Positions 1-6,461 of a stretch of DNA of 64,000 bases are shown one piece after another (position 1 is the stretch's first letter; each line of letters starts with the position of its first letter). This DNA comes from Arthrobacter sp. efr-133-TYG-118 (GTDB taxonomy: Bacteria > Actinomycetota > Actinomycetes > Actinomycetales > Micrococcaceae). The translations under genes and the position numbers were made by a program. The notes beneath the pieces were generated by a model. The model was not told the origin of the DNA and ran no database searches. It saw nothing but the letters and a program-made list of their open reading frames with translations. The stretch lies in the NCBI RefSeq assembly GCF_030209755.1, contig NZ_JARVRH010000027.1:84289-148288 (forward strand). The letters are read 5' to 3'.

Positions 1-60
1 CGCACCGACGTAGCCGACATGCAATTTTTTGGACATTACTCCAGCATTTACGATGCTTAG
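1..60 (+). CDS. 3' end of an unidentified phage CDS
   Basis: Frame 1 is open from the first base and ends with TAG at 58-60, giving a 19-residue tail that ends in HYSSIYDA. A phage promoter motif starts at the next base, as expected after a real gene end. The piece is too short to identify a family. Confidence 0.4.
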   Translation, partial: RTDVADMQFFGHYSSIYDA

Positions 61-104
61 AAACGAAGTGTTACTGCCGTCGTTCGCGTATTTTATGGTA
101 GAAT
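61..104 (+). promoter_or_regulatory. Phage motif copy 1 with -10 element
   Basis: This is a copy of the motif that recurs at seven other places in the prophage. The left half AACGAAGTGTTACTGCC is followed by TTCGCGTA, and a -10-like TAGAAT lies at 99-104. No TTGACA-like -35 is present at the usual distance. It sits directly upstream of the HNH endonuclease gene, so it is probably both its promoter and a binding site for a phage regulator (inference). Confidence 0.6.
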
Positions 105-118
105 GCGAGAACGCAAAA

Positions 119-148
119 GGTCCCGCGGTGCTACCAACACCCGGGACC
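119..148 (+). promoter_or_regulatory. Leader hairpin before the HNH gene
   Basis: GGTCCCG (119-125) pairs with CGGGACC (142-148). The hairpin lies between the -10 TAGAAT and the ribosome binding site of the HNH gene, so it would be in the 5' leader. No T-run follows, so it is not an obvious terminator. Confidence 0.35.
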
Positions 149-174
149 GTGACCGAACTGAAAAGGAGTTCGAT

Positions 175-645
175 ATGCCAAAGCTTACCCCAGCAGAACG
201 GTTCTGGGCGAAGGTCGAGAAAACCCCAGGTTGCTGGAACTGGACCGCCAGCAAAAATGAACACGGCTACGGCAGGTTTCGGACTGAGGGCCGCGTCGTC
301 AAGGCCCACCGCGCCGCCTACGAAATCGCCCGCGGCCCCATCCCCCCAAGGCTGGTCGTTGACCACATCTGCCACAACCCAGGATGCGTGAACCCGGACC
401 ACCTGCGCTTAGCGACCCACAAGCAAAACCAAGAGAACAGGGCAGGCGCCCGCCATAACAATAAGTCCGGCGTCCGCGGCGTCGTCTGGTACAAAGCCAG
501 CGGCAAGTGGCGGGCGCAAGTAGGGCATAAAGGCAAGCTCCACCACGTCGGCATGTTTGCCAATCTCAACGAAGCGGCTGCCGCTGTGGCTGCCAAACGC
601 CGGGATCTATTCACGCACAGTGAGATGGATCGCATCTCCGCTTGA
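175..645 (+). CDS. HNH-AP2 homing endonuclease
   Basis: A 156-aa protein. An HNH_3-type nuclease core spans about residues 40-85: VVDH at 61-64, a zinc-type pair C66/C71, and NPDHL at 73-77, where H76 is the likely metal ligand. An AP2-type DNA-binding domain follows at about 97-142 (GVRGVVW, then KWRAQV and GMFANLNEA). This architecture is typical of free-standing homing endonucleases that move between phage genomes. I chose ATG 175 because AAAGGAG lies 7 bases upstream. An in-frame ATG at 103 overlaps the -10 element and is unlikely. The gene is a single-gene unit between two motif copies, as expected for an independently acquired element. Confidence 0.88.
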   Translation: MPKLTPAERFWAKVEKTPGCWNWTASKNEHGYGRFRTEGRVVKAHRAAYEIARGPIPPRLVVDHICHNPGCVNPDHLRLATHKQNQENRAGARHNNKSGVRGVVWYKASGKWRAQVGHKGKLHHVGMFANLNEAAAAVAAKRRDLFTHSEMDRISA

Positions 646-649
646 CAGC

Positions 650-689
650 AAACGAAGCAACACTTCCCAACTACGCGAACACCCGATAC
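650..689 (+). promoter_or_regulatory. Phage motif copy 2, degenerate
   Basis: AACGAAGCAACACTTCCC followed by CTACGCGAAC resembles the repeated prophage motif, with a weaker -10-like GATACC at 684-689. It precedes the run of small overlapping genes that starts at 727. Confidence 0.45.
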
Positions 690-726
690 CATGAACACAC
701 ACCCACAAACACCACAGGAGAACCCG

Positions 727-771
727 ATGAGCACCACCACACCCCATGAAGAGGCGGCGTCCGATGTCTGA
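727..771 (+). CDS. 14-residue leader peptide
   Basis: ATG 727 has AGGAG 6 bases upstream and encodes MSTTTPHEEAASDV. Its stop (769-771) overlaps the ATG at 764 of the next gene in the string ATGTCTGA. The arrangement suggests the ribosome is delivered to the downstream start by translational coupling. The peptide itself matches nothing I recognise. Confidence 0.4.
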   Translation: MSTTTPHEEAASDV

Positions 772-1150
772 CCTGTCTTCCCTCCTGGCACCAATCCGTA
801 AGCGTGTTGAAGCGTACCGGGATCATGGAACCCCCGGCCTTCACGCACCACAAGACCGCGCCCAACTCCTTGCCGCACTCGACGCCGTACTCGCGCTGCA
901 CAAGCCAGTCACGTACTGGATGACGGACGAGGACGCGGATATCTCATACCAGACAAAGCAGGATGCTCTGGAGGAGCGCACGGACCTCACGGAAGCCGAT
1001 CTTGTCCCGTTCGAGCTGTGCAGCCATTGCAAGACCATCGAGGAAGCTCCATGTGAAGGCCAATGCGTCCGAGAGGTTGGCTACCGCGAATCGTTGTGGC
1101 CGTGCCCGACTGTGACCGCCGTGACCGCTGCACTCGGGGAACAAGCATGA
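764..1150 (+). CDS. Hypothetical phage protein, 128 aa
   Basis: Not recognised. The N-terminal half is helical and charged. The C-terminal part has a Cys cluster (CSHC, then CEGQC), a possible metal site. I chose ATG 764 because it overlaps the stop of the 14-residue leader peptide; an in-frame ATG lies at 746. The stop overlaps the next start (ATGA). It belongs to the early small-gene operon 727-2753. Confidence 0.6.
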   Translation: MSDLSSLLAPIRKRVEAYRDHGTPGLHAPQDRAQLLAALDAVLALHKPVTYWMTDEDADISYQTKQDALEERTDLTEADLVPFELCSHCKTIEEAPCEGQCVREVGYRESLWPCPTVTAVTAALGEQA

Positions 1151-1452
1151 GCGCGGTTGAGAGTATGCGCGCCGATTTGGCTTACGCCGACAGATACCGC
1201 AATCGTGCCAGAGTCTTGGACGGCCTCGGGATGCTGCTTGAATGCGAAACACCAGGAACAGTGAGCGAGGTAGCCGTAAAGCGCGGGCGATGGTTCCGCC
1301 GCTTCATCGGCCGAGGCGAGCAGCAGGAGGAAATCATCCTGTCCAACGACGAACGCCGGGAGTTCGCGGATTGGTGCAAGGACCGCGCCTCAAAGTTGCG
1401 CAAGCAGGCCAATGTCATTGAGATTCGGTTGGCAAAGGGAGTGGCCGAGTGA
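1147..1452 (+). CDS. Hypothetical phage protein, 101 aa
   Basis: Not recognised. It is a mainly helical, strongly charged protein with no Cys pairs apart from isolated residues. It starts at ATG 1147 inside ATGA, sharing four bases with the upstream gene, and its stop overlaps the GTG of the next gene. The tight coupling supports it as a real operon member. Confidence 0.6.
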   Translation: MSAVESMRADLAYADRYRNRARVLDGLGMLLECETPGTVSEVAVKRGRWFRRFIGRGEQQEEIILSNDERREFADWCKDRASKLRKQANVIEIRLAKGVAE

Positions 1453-1769
1453 GCGCGTCAATGGCCGAGGGAATCGCGGAGGTGCTCGCGAAGAACCGGA
1501 TCGCATCAAGCCTCGATTGCACCTGTGGGGCCGTGTTCCATGAAGTCGACAGCTCCGATGACGTATTCCCCGAACGCTACGAATCCGACTTCGAAGCCCA
1601 CCAGGCCGCCGTGTTGGCCGCAAACGGGTACGGGAAACTCGGACCTACGCAATTCGTCCTAGCCGAGCGTGAGGCCGAGCTACTCAAGCTCAAAGGACCA
1701 TGTAGGGCGCCTAAATGCCGGCTGCACTTTGCCCACCATGGGCCGTGCGATACAAGGAGGCCGGAATGA
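1449..1769 (+). CDS. Hypothetical Cys/His-containing protein, 106 aa
   Basis: Starts with GTG at 1449 in GTGA, overlapping the previous stop by four bases. It has CTC near residue 24 and a C-terminal cluster CRAPKC..HFAHHGPC, which could bind zinc. No family was recognised. AAGGAGG at 1754-1760, within its 3' end, serves as the ribosome binding site of the next gene. Confidence 0.6.
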   Translation: MSASMAEGIAEVLAKNRIASSLDCTCGAVFHEVDSSDDVFPERYESDFEAHQAAVLAANGYGKLGPTQFVLAEREAELLKLKGPCRAPKCRLHFAHHGPCDTRRPE

Positions 1770-2053
1770 TCCCGGAAGAAGCGATAGAAGCGGCGGCGGA
1801 GTGGCTACCTCACTCGGACGACTGTGAGGTTCGTCCGGAGCGCGACTGCACATGCTGGTTGCCCCGCGTGAACCTAATGCGCGCCGCCCTTGAAGCCGCT
1901 GCCCCGTTCCTGCGCGCACAGGCGTTGGAGGACGCGGCTGAAGAGTTCAACTCACGGCTACCAGACGGCACGGGCAACGGACGCGCATACAACTCCTACC
2001 GAGTCGCTGAACTACTGCGGGCTCGTGCGGTTACGGAAAGAGGCAGGGAATGA
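1766..2053 (+). CDS. Hypothetical phage protein, 95 aa
   Basis: ATG 1766 is preceded by AAGGAGG and overlaps the upstream stop. The protein begins MIPEEAIEAAAEWLP and carries CEVRPERDCTC near residues 19-29. This short amphipathic/Cys layout is common in small actinobacteriophage proteins of unknown role. The stop overlaps the next ATG. Confidence 0.6.
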   Translation: MIPEEAIEAAAEWLPHSDDCEVRPERDCTCWLPRVNLMRAALEAAAPFLRAQALEDAAEEFNSRLPDGTGNGRAYNSYRVAELLRARAVTERGRE

Positions 2054-2397
2054 GTTACCAGCGTGGGGCCGTGATAAGCCCGGAACTAGCCCTCACCCGT
2101 TCCCGCGAAGCGCTACAGAAGGAACTGGACGGCCTTGCGCGGGCACGCCTGGCGGCCGTCGCGGAAATGGAACGCATCGAACGCCGCATCCAAGCATCCC
2201 GCGCCAGGCAGCGCCGGAAGCGTGTCCGCCGAGGGCCCGCCACCTATGCGCCCACCGCGTCCGCCCTCGCCTACCGCGACACGCACCCCGCGGACCTGTC
2301 CCCCACCGTCCACGGCGGCCCGGAAGGACTCAAAGCCGCCGCCCAAGAAGTAGCCGAATGGGAAGCACGCCGACTAGCCACGAAGGACGCCGCATGA
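2050..2397 (+). CDS. Hypothetical coiled-coil protein, 115 aa
   Basis: Residues about 15-60 are an Arg/Glu/Ala-rich helix with heptad-like spacing, ending in a very basic stretch (RQRRKRVRR). The remainder is Ala-rich. It could bind nucleic acid, but nothing identifies a function. ATG 2050 overlaps the previous stop and its own stop overlaps ATG 2394. Confidence 0.6.
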   Translation: MSYQRGAVISPELALTRSREALQKELDGLARARLAAVAEMERIERRIQASRARQRRKRVRRGPATYAPTASALAYRDTHPADLSPTVHGGPEGLKAAAQEVAEWEARRLATKDAA

Positions 2398-2753
2398 CAC
2401 GCACCAGGGCCACCGCCAAACAAGCCGGGACCAGCTTCGAACGACTCATAGCCGACTACCTCGCCCAAGAGGTCGACGACCGCATCGACCGGCGCGTCAA
2501 AACCGGGGCAGCCGACAAAGGCGACATCGCCGGACTACGCCACCACGGCCACCGACTCGTCATCGAATGCAAAAACGTCGCCAAAACCAACCTCGCCGGC
2601 TGGGTCACCGAAGCCCAAGTAGAAGCAGGGAACGACGGGGCACTCCTCGGCCTCGTGGTCCACAAGCGGCGCGGCAAAGGACAACCCGGCGACCAATACG
2701 TAACCCTCACCCTCTCGGACTTGGTGAAACTCCTCACCCTCGGGACGCCCTAA
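2394..2753 (+). CDS. PD-(D/E)XK nuclease, resolvase-like
   Basis: A 119-aa protein with the nuclease signature D44 ... E58-C-K60 (GDIAGL, then LVIECKN) and an early acidic residue in FERLIADYL. The size and the motif followed by an NxAGW segment fit small phage nucleases annotated as Holliday junction resolvases or RecB-like nucleases. It may process recombination or replication intermediates. It is the last gene of the unit 727-2753; a motif copy follows at 2764. The family call is good, but the exact substrate is inference. Confidence 0.7.
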   Translation: MTRTRATAKQAGTSFERLIADYLAQEVDDRIDRRVKTGAADKGDIAGLRHHGHRLVIECKNVAKTNLAGWVTEAQVEAGNDGALLGLVVHKRRGKGQPGDQYVTLTLSDLVKLLTLGTP

Positions 2754-2763
2754 AAGTTTGCAA

Positions 2764-2811
2764 GAAAACGAAGCGTCAATACTAGACGTTCGGTAGTAGC
2801 AAGCGTAGGAT
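2764..2811 (+). promoter_or_regulatory. Phage motif copy 3 with -10 element
   Basis: AAACGAAGCGTCAATACTAG is followed by CGTTCG, then a GTAGTAGC segment and TAGGAT at 2806-2811. It lies in the 90-base gap between the nuclease gene and the next ATG at 2844. It is less like the consensus in the right half than copies 4 and 6. Confidence 0.5.
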
Positions 2812-2843
2812 TGCGAACATAACCACCCACCAAGGAGAACACG

Positions 2844-2984
2844 ATGGCACCCAAGAAAGCCCCCACCCTCACCGGGATCCTCGCCCTCGCTGAAGGCATC
2901 GAGGAAACCCCGTCCAACTATGCGACCAGGCGCGAACTCATCCGCGACCTCAAAGCACGCATCGCAGCCGAGCCCGCATCATGA
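2844..2984 (+). CDS. Small hypothetical protein, 46 aa
   Basis: ATG 2844 follows CAAGGAGAACACG, a good ribosome binding site. The peptide is helical with basic and acidic residues (TRRELIRDLKARIA). Its TGA overlaps the ATG of the next small gene (ATGA at 2981). Not recognised. Confidence 0.55.
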   Translation: MAPKKAPTLTGILALAEGIEETPSNYATRRELIRDLKARIAAEPAS

Positions 2985-3139
2985 ACCCGCCAGTCGCGAT
3001 CCCGACAGCTACCCGGCCCATCACCTTGCCGGACGAAAACTACGGGCTTGACCCCGTGAAGAACTGGCGGCTGATCGCCAAGTTCAACGCCATGCCACCC
3101 GCACAGCGCGACAGCATCCTCACCCCCACCACCAAGTAG
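2981..3139 (+). CDS. Small hypothetical protein, 52 aa
   Basis: Starts at ATG 2981, overlapping the previous stop by four bases, and ends at TAG 3137. The stop overlaps the AGGAG used by the gene at 3149. The composition is Pro-rich at the N-terminus. No family was recognised. Confidence 0.55.
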   Translation: MNPPVAIPTATRPITLPDENYGLDPVKNWRLIAKFNAMPPAQRDSILTPTTK

Positions 3140-3148
3140 GAGAACCCC

Positions 3149-4027
3149 ATGACCACGCTCATCCCCGAACGCCTCGAAGCCTTCAACAAAGGCCTCATCA
3201 CCCTCGACGCATCCAGCCACAACTCCTTCGAAGACGGCCACTGCAGCATGGAAGTCGTCGCCTGGTTGGCCGGTGAAGGCCACACCGACGCACCAGAATG
3301 CGCGTCCCCCGTCCTGACCCGATACACGATCCGCCTGAACGACAGGTGGAACGCCGAGCAACGCCAAGCCCTCGCCCCGTTCCTGCCGCGCATGGTCGGC
3401 ACCGGTGGCGACGGTTTGGATGAGGAACGCCAGCGCATCGCCACCCGCTACCTCATCGAGAAGCTCCTCGGCCCGTGGCTGCGGCTGGCCGGCATGCACG
3501 ATGACGCGGACCTCCTCGCCACGCTCATCTCCGTTCCGGCGGCTGAGCTGATCATCAAGCTCCGCGAAATCCGCGAACGGGCATGGAAGAAGCGCTCCGC
3601 ATCCCGCGCCGAACTCCGCCAGAAGGTTGAGGCGAAGGTCCGCGAACACTACGCCAAGAAGCCCGCTGTCGCTGTCGCTGACGCTGCCGCTGTCGCTGAC
3701 GCTGCCGCTGTCGCTGCCGCTGTCGCTGTCGCTGACGCTGCCGCTGACGCTGCCGCTGTCGCTGACGCTGACGCTGACGCTGCCGCTGCCGCTGTCGCTG
3801 CCGCTGCCGCTGTCGCTGTCGCTGACGCTGTCGCTGCCGCTGCCGCTGCCGCTGCCGCCCCGTACGACACCTGGGGCACCAGCTACAGCGCCGCATACTC
3901 CGCGGCCCGCAAGTACTACCGCGAACACCCCGAAATCTTCGAACACATCCACGCCCTCAACAAGGAACAGCAGCCCTACGCGCTCGAACTGCTGGAACTC
4001 ATGATCAAGCCCGAGGCCACCAAGTGA
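3149..4027 (+). CDS. Hypothetical protein with long Ala-X repeat
   Basis: A 292-aa protein in three parts. Residues 1 to about 170 are a folded-looking, mostly helical region ending in a charged helix. A 64-residue tract of alternating Ala and Val/Asp/Ala follows. The C-terminal segment (about 240-292) holds YSAARKYYREHP and an acidic/hydrophobic helix. The repeat is encoded by 32 copies of the hexamer GCTGNC and would form a long flexible or helical linker. AGGAG lies just before ATG 3149. The stop overlaps the next GTG start. Function unknown. Confidence 0.75.
   Translation: MTTLIPERLEAFNKGLITLDASSHNSFEDGHCSMEVVAWLAGEGHTDAPECASPVLTRYTIRLNDRWNAEQRQALAPFLPRMVGTGGDGLDEERQRIATRYLIEKLLGPWLRLAGMHDDADLLATLISVPAAELIIKLREIRERAWKKRSASRAELRQKVEAKVREHYAKKPAVAVADAAAVADAAAVAAAVAVADAAADAAAVADADADAAAAAVAAAAAVAVADAVAAAAAAAAAPYDTWGTSYSAAYSAARKYYREHPEIFEHIHALNKEQQPYALELLELMIKPEATK
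3665..3856 (+). repeat. Hexamer microsatellite (GCTGNC)x32
   Basis: This stretch is 32 uninterrupted hexamers: 11 GCTGTC, 8 GCTGAC and 13 GCTGCC. The third variable codon base pattern gives Ala-Val, Ala-Asp or Ala-Ala. The unit is a multiple of three, so slippage changes length without breaking the frame. It is inside the CDS at 3149-4027. Confidence 0.95.
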
Positions 4028-4224
4028 GCCGCGCCCTGGACGGCAACCCGTACGCCGACGAGGCCGACACCGGCAACTGCGTACCCGACGCCTACGTGCA
4101 GGCTCAGGCGTCCCTCGCGTTGGCACATGAGGTCCGCACCCTCACGCTGGTCTTAGTGCAGGCGCATGGAGCCGCGCATGGTGTCGTGGCCACCCCCGAA
4201 ATCGCGGCAAGGCTGGGGATATGA
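4024..4224 (+). CDS. Small hypothetical protein, 66 aa
   Basis: GTG 4024 lies in GTGA, overlapping the upstream stop. The protein has a central hydrophobic helix with Ala/Leu/Val residues (ALAHEVRTLTLVLVQ), too polar for a confident membrane segment. Its stop overlaps ATG 4221. Not recognised. Confidence 0.5.
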   Translation: MSRALDGNPYADEADTGNCVPDAYVQAQASLALAHEVRTLTLVLVQAHGAAHGVVATPEIAARLGI

Positions 4225-4370
4225 GCGACCGCGAACCGAGACACCGCGCCGAACCCGACGGCGCGCCCCAAACCCGGGAAGAAGTCACGAGCGGGTACGT
4301 CAACCCCTCCCAAGCACGAATGGCTGCGTGGGAACAGAAGCAAGCACTCACCAGGGAGAACCATGTCTGA
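4221..4370 (+). CDS. Small hypothetical protein, 49 aa
   Basis: ATG 4221 overlaps the previous stop (ATGA). The peptide is polar and charged. Its stop overlaps the start of the next gene in ATGTCTGA (4363-4370), the same overlap type as at 764. AGGGAG within its end is the ribosome binding site of the next gene. Confidence 0.5.
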   Translation: MSDREPRHRAEPDGAPQTREEVTSGYVNPSQARMAAWEQKQALTRENHV

Positions 4371-4767
4371 CCTCGCCAAGCTGTTGCAGGAGCATTCCGC
4401 GACGCGGCTGCTGCACAACCCAACCCGGCACGTGTGCAACGGGTGCGGGCAGGCCATCACCTCGACCATGAGTGAGCACCAAGCCGACGTGCTGGACTTG
4501 GCCGGATTCGTTAAGGACACGGTGGTGGTGAGTGCTTACCAAGCCGGACTCTACAGAGGCATGAGCGCTTCCGATGCCGAGTGGGTTGGACCCGTCGCCA
4601 GCCTCCAACGCCTGCATGACAAGACCGGCGACCGGCTCCGTGCCGCCCGCGCCCTCGTCCGTGAGCAGCGGGAAACGATCACCGCGCAAGACGCACTGAT
4701 CCAGGCCATGCACAAAACCCTGACCCAGCAGCGGGCCATGGCCGAGACCGTAGCCGCCCTCTCATGA
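4363..4767 (+). CDS. Hypothetical zinc-finger-like protein, 134 aa
   Basis: An N-terminal CNGC with nearby His residues (HNPTRHVCNGCGQ) suggests a small metal site. The rest is a long helix with heptad-like Leu/Ala/Gln spacing at about 85-130, a likely coiled coil. ATG 4363 is preceded by AGGGAG. Function not recognised; proteins like this are common in early arms of actinobacteriophages. Confidence 0.6.
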   Translation: MSDLAKLLQEHSATRLLHNPTRHVCNGCGQAITSTMSEHQADVLDLAGFVKDTVVVSAYQAGLYRGMSASDAEWVGPVASLQRLHDKTGDRLRAARALVREQRETITAQDALIQAMHKTLTQQRAMAETVAALS

Positions 4768-4865
4768 ACATCGTCTGCCGGTTGTTCGGTCACAAGGGGC
4801 AGTGGTCGCCGTGGTTGCGTCGCTGGTACTGCCGGTGGTGCCACGAGGAAGTAGCACCCGAATGA
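4764..4865 (+). CDS. Tiny Cys/Trp-rich protein, 33 aa
   Basis: ATG 4764 overlaps the upstream stop. The sequence has C5, then CRWC near the end, with His at positions 10 and 27 and five Trp residues, which suggests a mini zinc finger. Its TGA overlaps ATG 4862. The start/stop coupling on both sides supports it. Confidence 0.5.
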   Translation: MNIVCRLFGHKGQWSPWLRRWYCRWCHEEVAPE

Positions 4866-5170
4866 CCACGACCCTGCCCGACGTGGACGTGCTGGAGGCG
4901 TTGGACTTCCATGAGGTGCTGGGATGCGCTCATTCCCAGCACGGCCACGACCACGCATGGCACGACGACGGGCCCGCCACCCACTACGTCCGCACTGACC
5001 ACGCCTGCACCGGGCGCCCCGGGCAACCGAGGGTCAACGTGTACCCGGCCTGCGCGGCGTGGGTCGCGTTCGTGGAGGCCATCCAAACCCAGCGTTGGAT
5101 GTGCGTCCGGTGCGGGCATGTCGCGGACGGGCGGGACGTTTTCAGTCTGGTTTGTCCAATCGACCGGTAA
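4862..5170 (+). CDS. Hypothetical His-rich protein, 102 aa
   Basis: ATG 4862 overlaps the stop of the 33-aa gene. Residues about 15-40 are His-rich (HEVLGCAHSQHGHDH) and a C-terminal CVRCGHVADG..C forms a zinc-ribbon-like half. It probably binds metal; no named family was recognised. Confidence 0.55.
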   Translation: MTTTLPDVDVLEALDFHEVLGCAHSQHGHDHAWHDDGPATHYVRTDHACTGRPGQPRVNVYPACAAWVAFVEAIQTQRWMCVRCGHVADGRDVFSLVCPIDR

Positions 5171-5179
5171 AATTATGTT

Positions 5180-5437
5180 ATGGGAGTTTGCCGGGCGTGT
5201 GGTGGGCCGTCGAAGCGGGGCGAGTACTGCGGCCCGCTATGCGCGATCGGATCCCCACGCGACACCACCCACGCCGTCACCAACCCCACACTGCAAGAAC
5301 CCGACGAAACAACACAGGCATGGGCGGACCGGCAATGGACCGAGAAACTCGCCCTCGAACGCGCCGGATTCACCACCGACGAAGCCATCCAATACCTCGC
5401 CCACGTCCGACAGTTAGGAGCCACCCATGGCCAATGA
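5180..5437 (+). CDS. Zinc-finger-like protein, 85 aa
   Basis: The N-terminus carries CRACGGPSKRGEYCGPLC, a C-x2-C ... C-x3-C zinc site, followed by a helical C-terminus. There is no ribosome binding site before ATG 5180; a TAAAAT at 5168-5173 lies 6 bases upstream, so the mRNA may be leaderless (inference). The last 11 bases overlap the next gene. Confidence 0.6.
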   Translation: MGVCRACGGPSKRGEYCGPLCAIGSPRDTTHAVTNPTLQEPDETTQAWADRQWTEKLALERAGFTTDEAIQYLAHVRQLGATHGQ

Positions 5438-6083
5438 CCCACGCTACCGGGCCGGGCAACAAGTGGACGGGCGGCTGATCTGCGGGGCGAAGAACCGGCA
5501 AGAGAACCCATGCACGAAATCCCCTGAACCCGACGCCACCCGGTGCCGGCTCCACGGGGCTGGGAGCCCCTGGTCGAAGATGAAGGCCGAGGAGCGTCGG
5601 CAGGACCGTGAAGCGAGGAAGATCCTGATGAACCTTGGCGAACCCGTCGACGGGGAGACCATCCACCCGGTGGAAGTCCTCATGCGGTTGATTTCGATGA
5701 AGTGGGCTGAGGTGTTGTGGTTGCGCGCCAAGGTCCAGGAACTCCCCGAAGCAGACCTTGTGTGGGGACTGGACTCTCATGACCTTGGCACCGGGCCTGA
5801 TGGTCCCATCGACAAGGAAACCTTCAAAGCGCAGCCGTCCATCTGGTGGAAGCTGCTCAGGGAGGCCGAGAAGGAAGCCCGCGACCTCGCCGTCGCAGCG
5901 GCCCGGGCAGGCATCGAAGAACGCCAGCTGCGCCTGTCGGAGCAGACCGCAGGCCAGTTCCTCAACGCCCTCAAACTCATCCTGTCCCGCCTGGAACTCA
6001 CTGACGCCCAGGCAAGGCTGGTGCCCATCGTCGTCCCAGAAGTGTTGCGAGCCATCAGCGACACGCCCGGTCTAAAAAGTTGA
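5427..6083 (+). CDS. Terminase small subunit-like protein
   Basis: A 218-aa protein. Residues about 15-50 contain CGAKNRQENPC and CRLHGAGSP, the Cys and RLHG-type signature seen in many actinophage and Gram-positive phage proteins called terminase small subunits or packaging proteins. The rest is helical. If this is TerS it would recognise the packaging site for the large subunit at 15,923. The separation of about 10 kb from TerL is unusual, so it may be another DNA-binding protein with the same zinc-like module. AGGAG precedes ATG 5427. A motif copy follows the stop. Confidence 0.45.
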   Translation: MANDPRYRAGQQVDGRLICGAKNRQENPCTKSPEPDATRCRLHGAGSPWSKMKAEERRQDREARKILMNLGEPVDGETIHPVEVLMRLISMKWAEVLWLRAKVQELPEADLVWGLDSHDLGTGPDGPIDKETFKAQPSIWWKLLREAEKEARDLAVAAARAGIEERQLRLSEQTAGQFLNALKLILSRLELTDAQARLVPIVVPEVLRAISDTPGLKS

Positions 6084-6087
6084 GCAA

Positions 6088-6121
6088 AAACGAAGCGCTA
6101 CTACCGAACTACGCGTAGACT
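6088..6121 (+). promoter_or_regulatory. Phage motif copy 4 with TAGACT -10
   Basis: AACGAAGCGCTACTACCG followed by CTACGCG and then TAGACT at 6116-6121. It is one of the two copies closest to the consensus and lies 40 bases before the ribosome binding site AGGAG of the gene at 6162. Confidence 0.65.
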
Positions 6122-6161
6122 TGTTACCAACACCACACCGCATCACTAGGAGAATGCCCGC

Positions 6162-6461
6162 ATGAGTAAGGAACTCGAACTCACGGTCTACCCATACCGG
6201 GAAACCGAATGGCCAGCCGGATACCTCGTTCCGAAAACCATGACTAGCGGTGCGGTGCTGGATGTCATCCACATGACAGAGACGGTGGACAAGCGCGCGA
6301 AAGCCAAGCGGCTCACGGACGCGGAGCTAGCCGCTGAGTGCCACGCCGCGACGTTGGCCGTGTACCGGGCGAAAGTCCACCAGGAGGAGCCACGGCTCGA
6401 GCAGATGGTGATCGTCCGGCGGTTCGCGTTGCTGCCGCACTATGACGAGGCGGGCAAATGA
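6162..6461 (+). CDS. Hypothetical phage protein, 99 aa
   Basis: First gene of the unit that starts at motif copy 4, with TAGGAG 7 to 12 bases upstream of ATG 6162. No Cys pair or membrane segment is present; it looks like a small globular alpha/beta protein. Its stop overlaps the start of the zinc-ribbon/MerR-like gene. Not recognised. Confidence 0.6.
   Translation: MSKELELTVYPYRETEWPAGYLVPKTMTSGAVLDVIHMTETVDKRAKAKRLTDAELAAECHAATLAVYRAKVHQEEPRLEQMVIVRRFALLPHYDEAGK

Noticed and set aside
3665..3856. Possible CRISPR array in the hexamer tract
   Set aside because: The unit is 6 bases long without spacers and lies inside a coding frame.
2918..4126. A 402-codon minus-strand frame with Ser-Gly-Ser-Asp repeats
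   Set aside because: The repeats are the complement of the GCTGNC tract. The plus-strand gene has coupled neighbours and ribosome binding sites; the minus frame has none.
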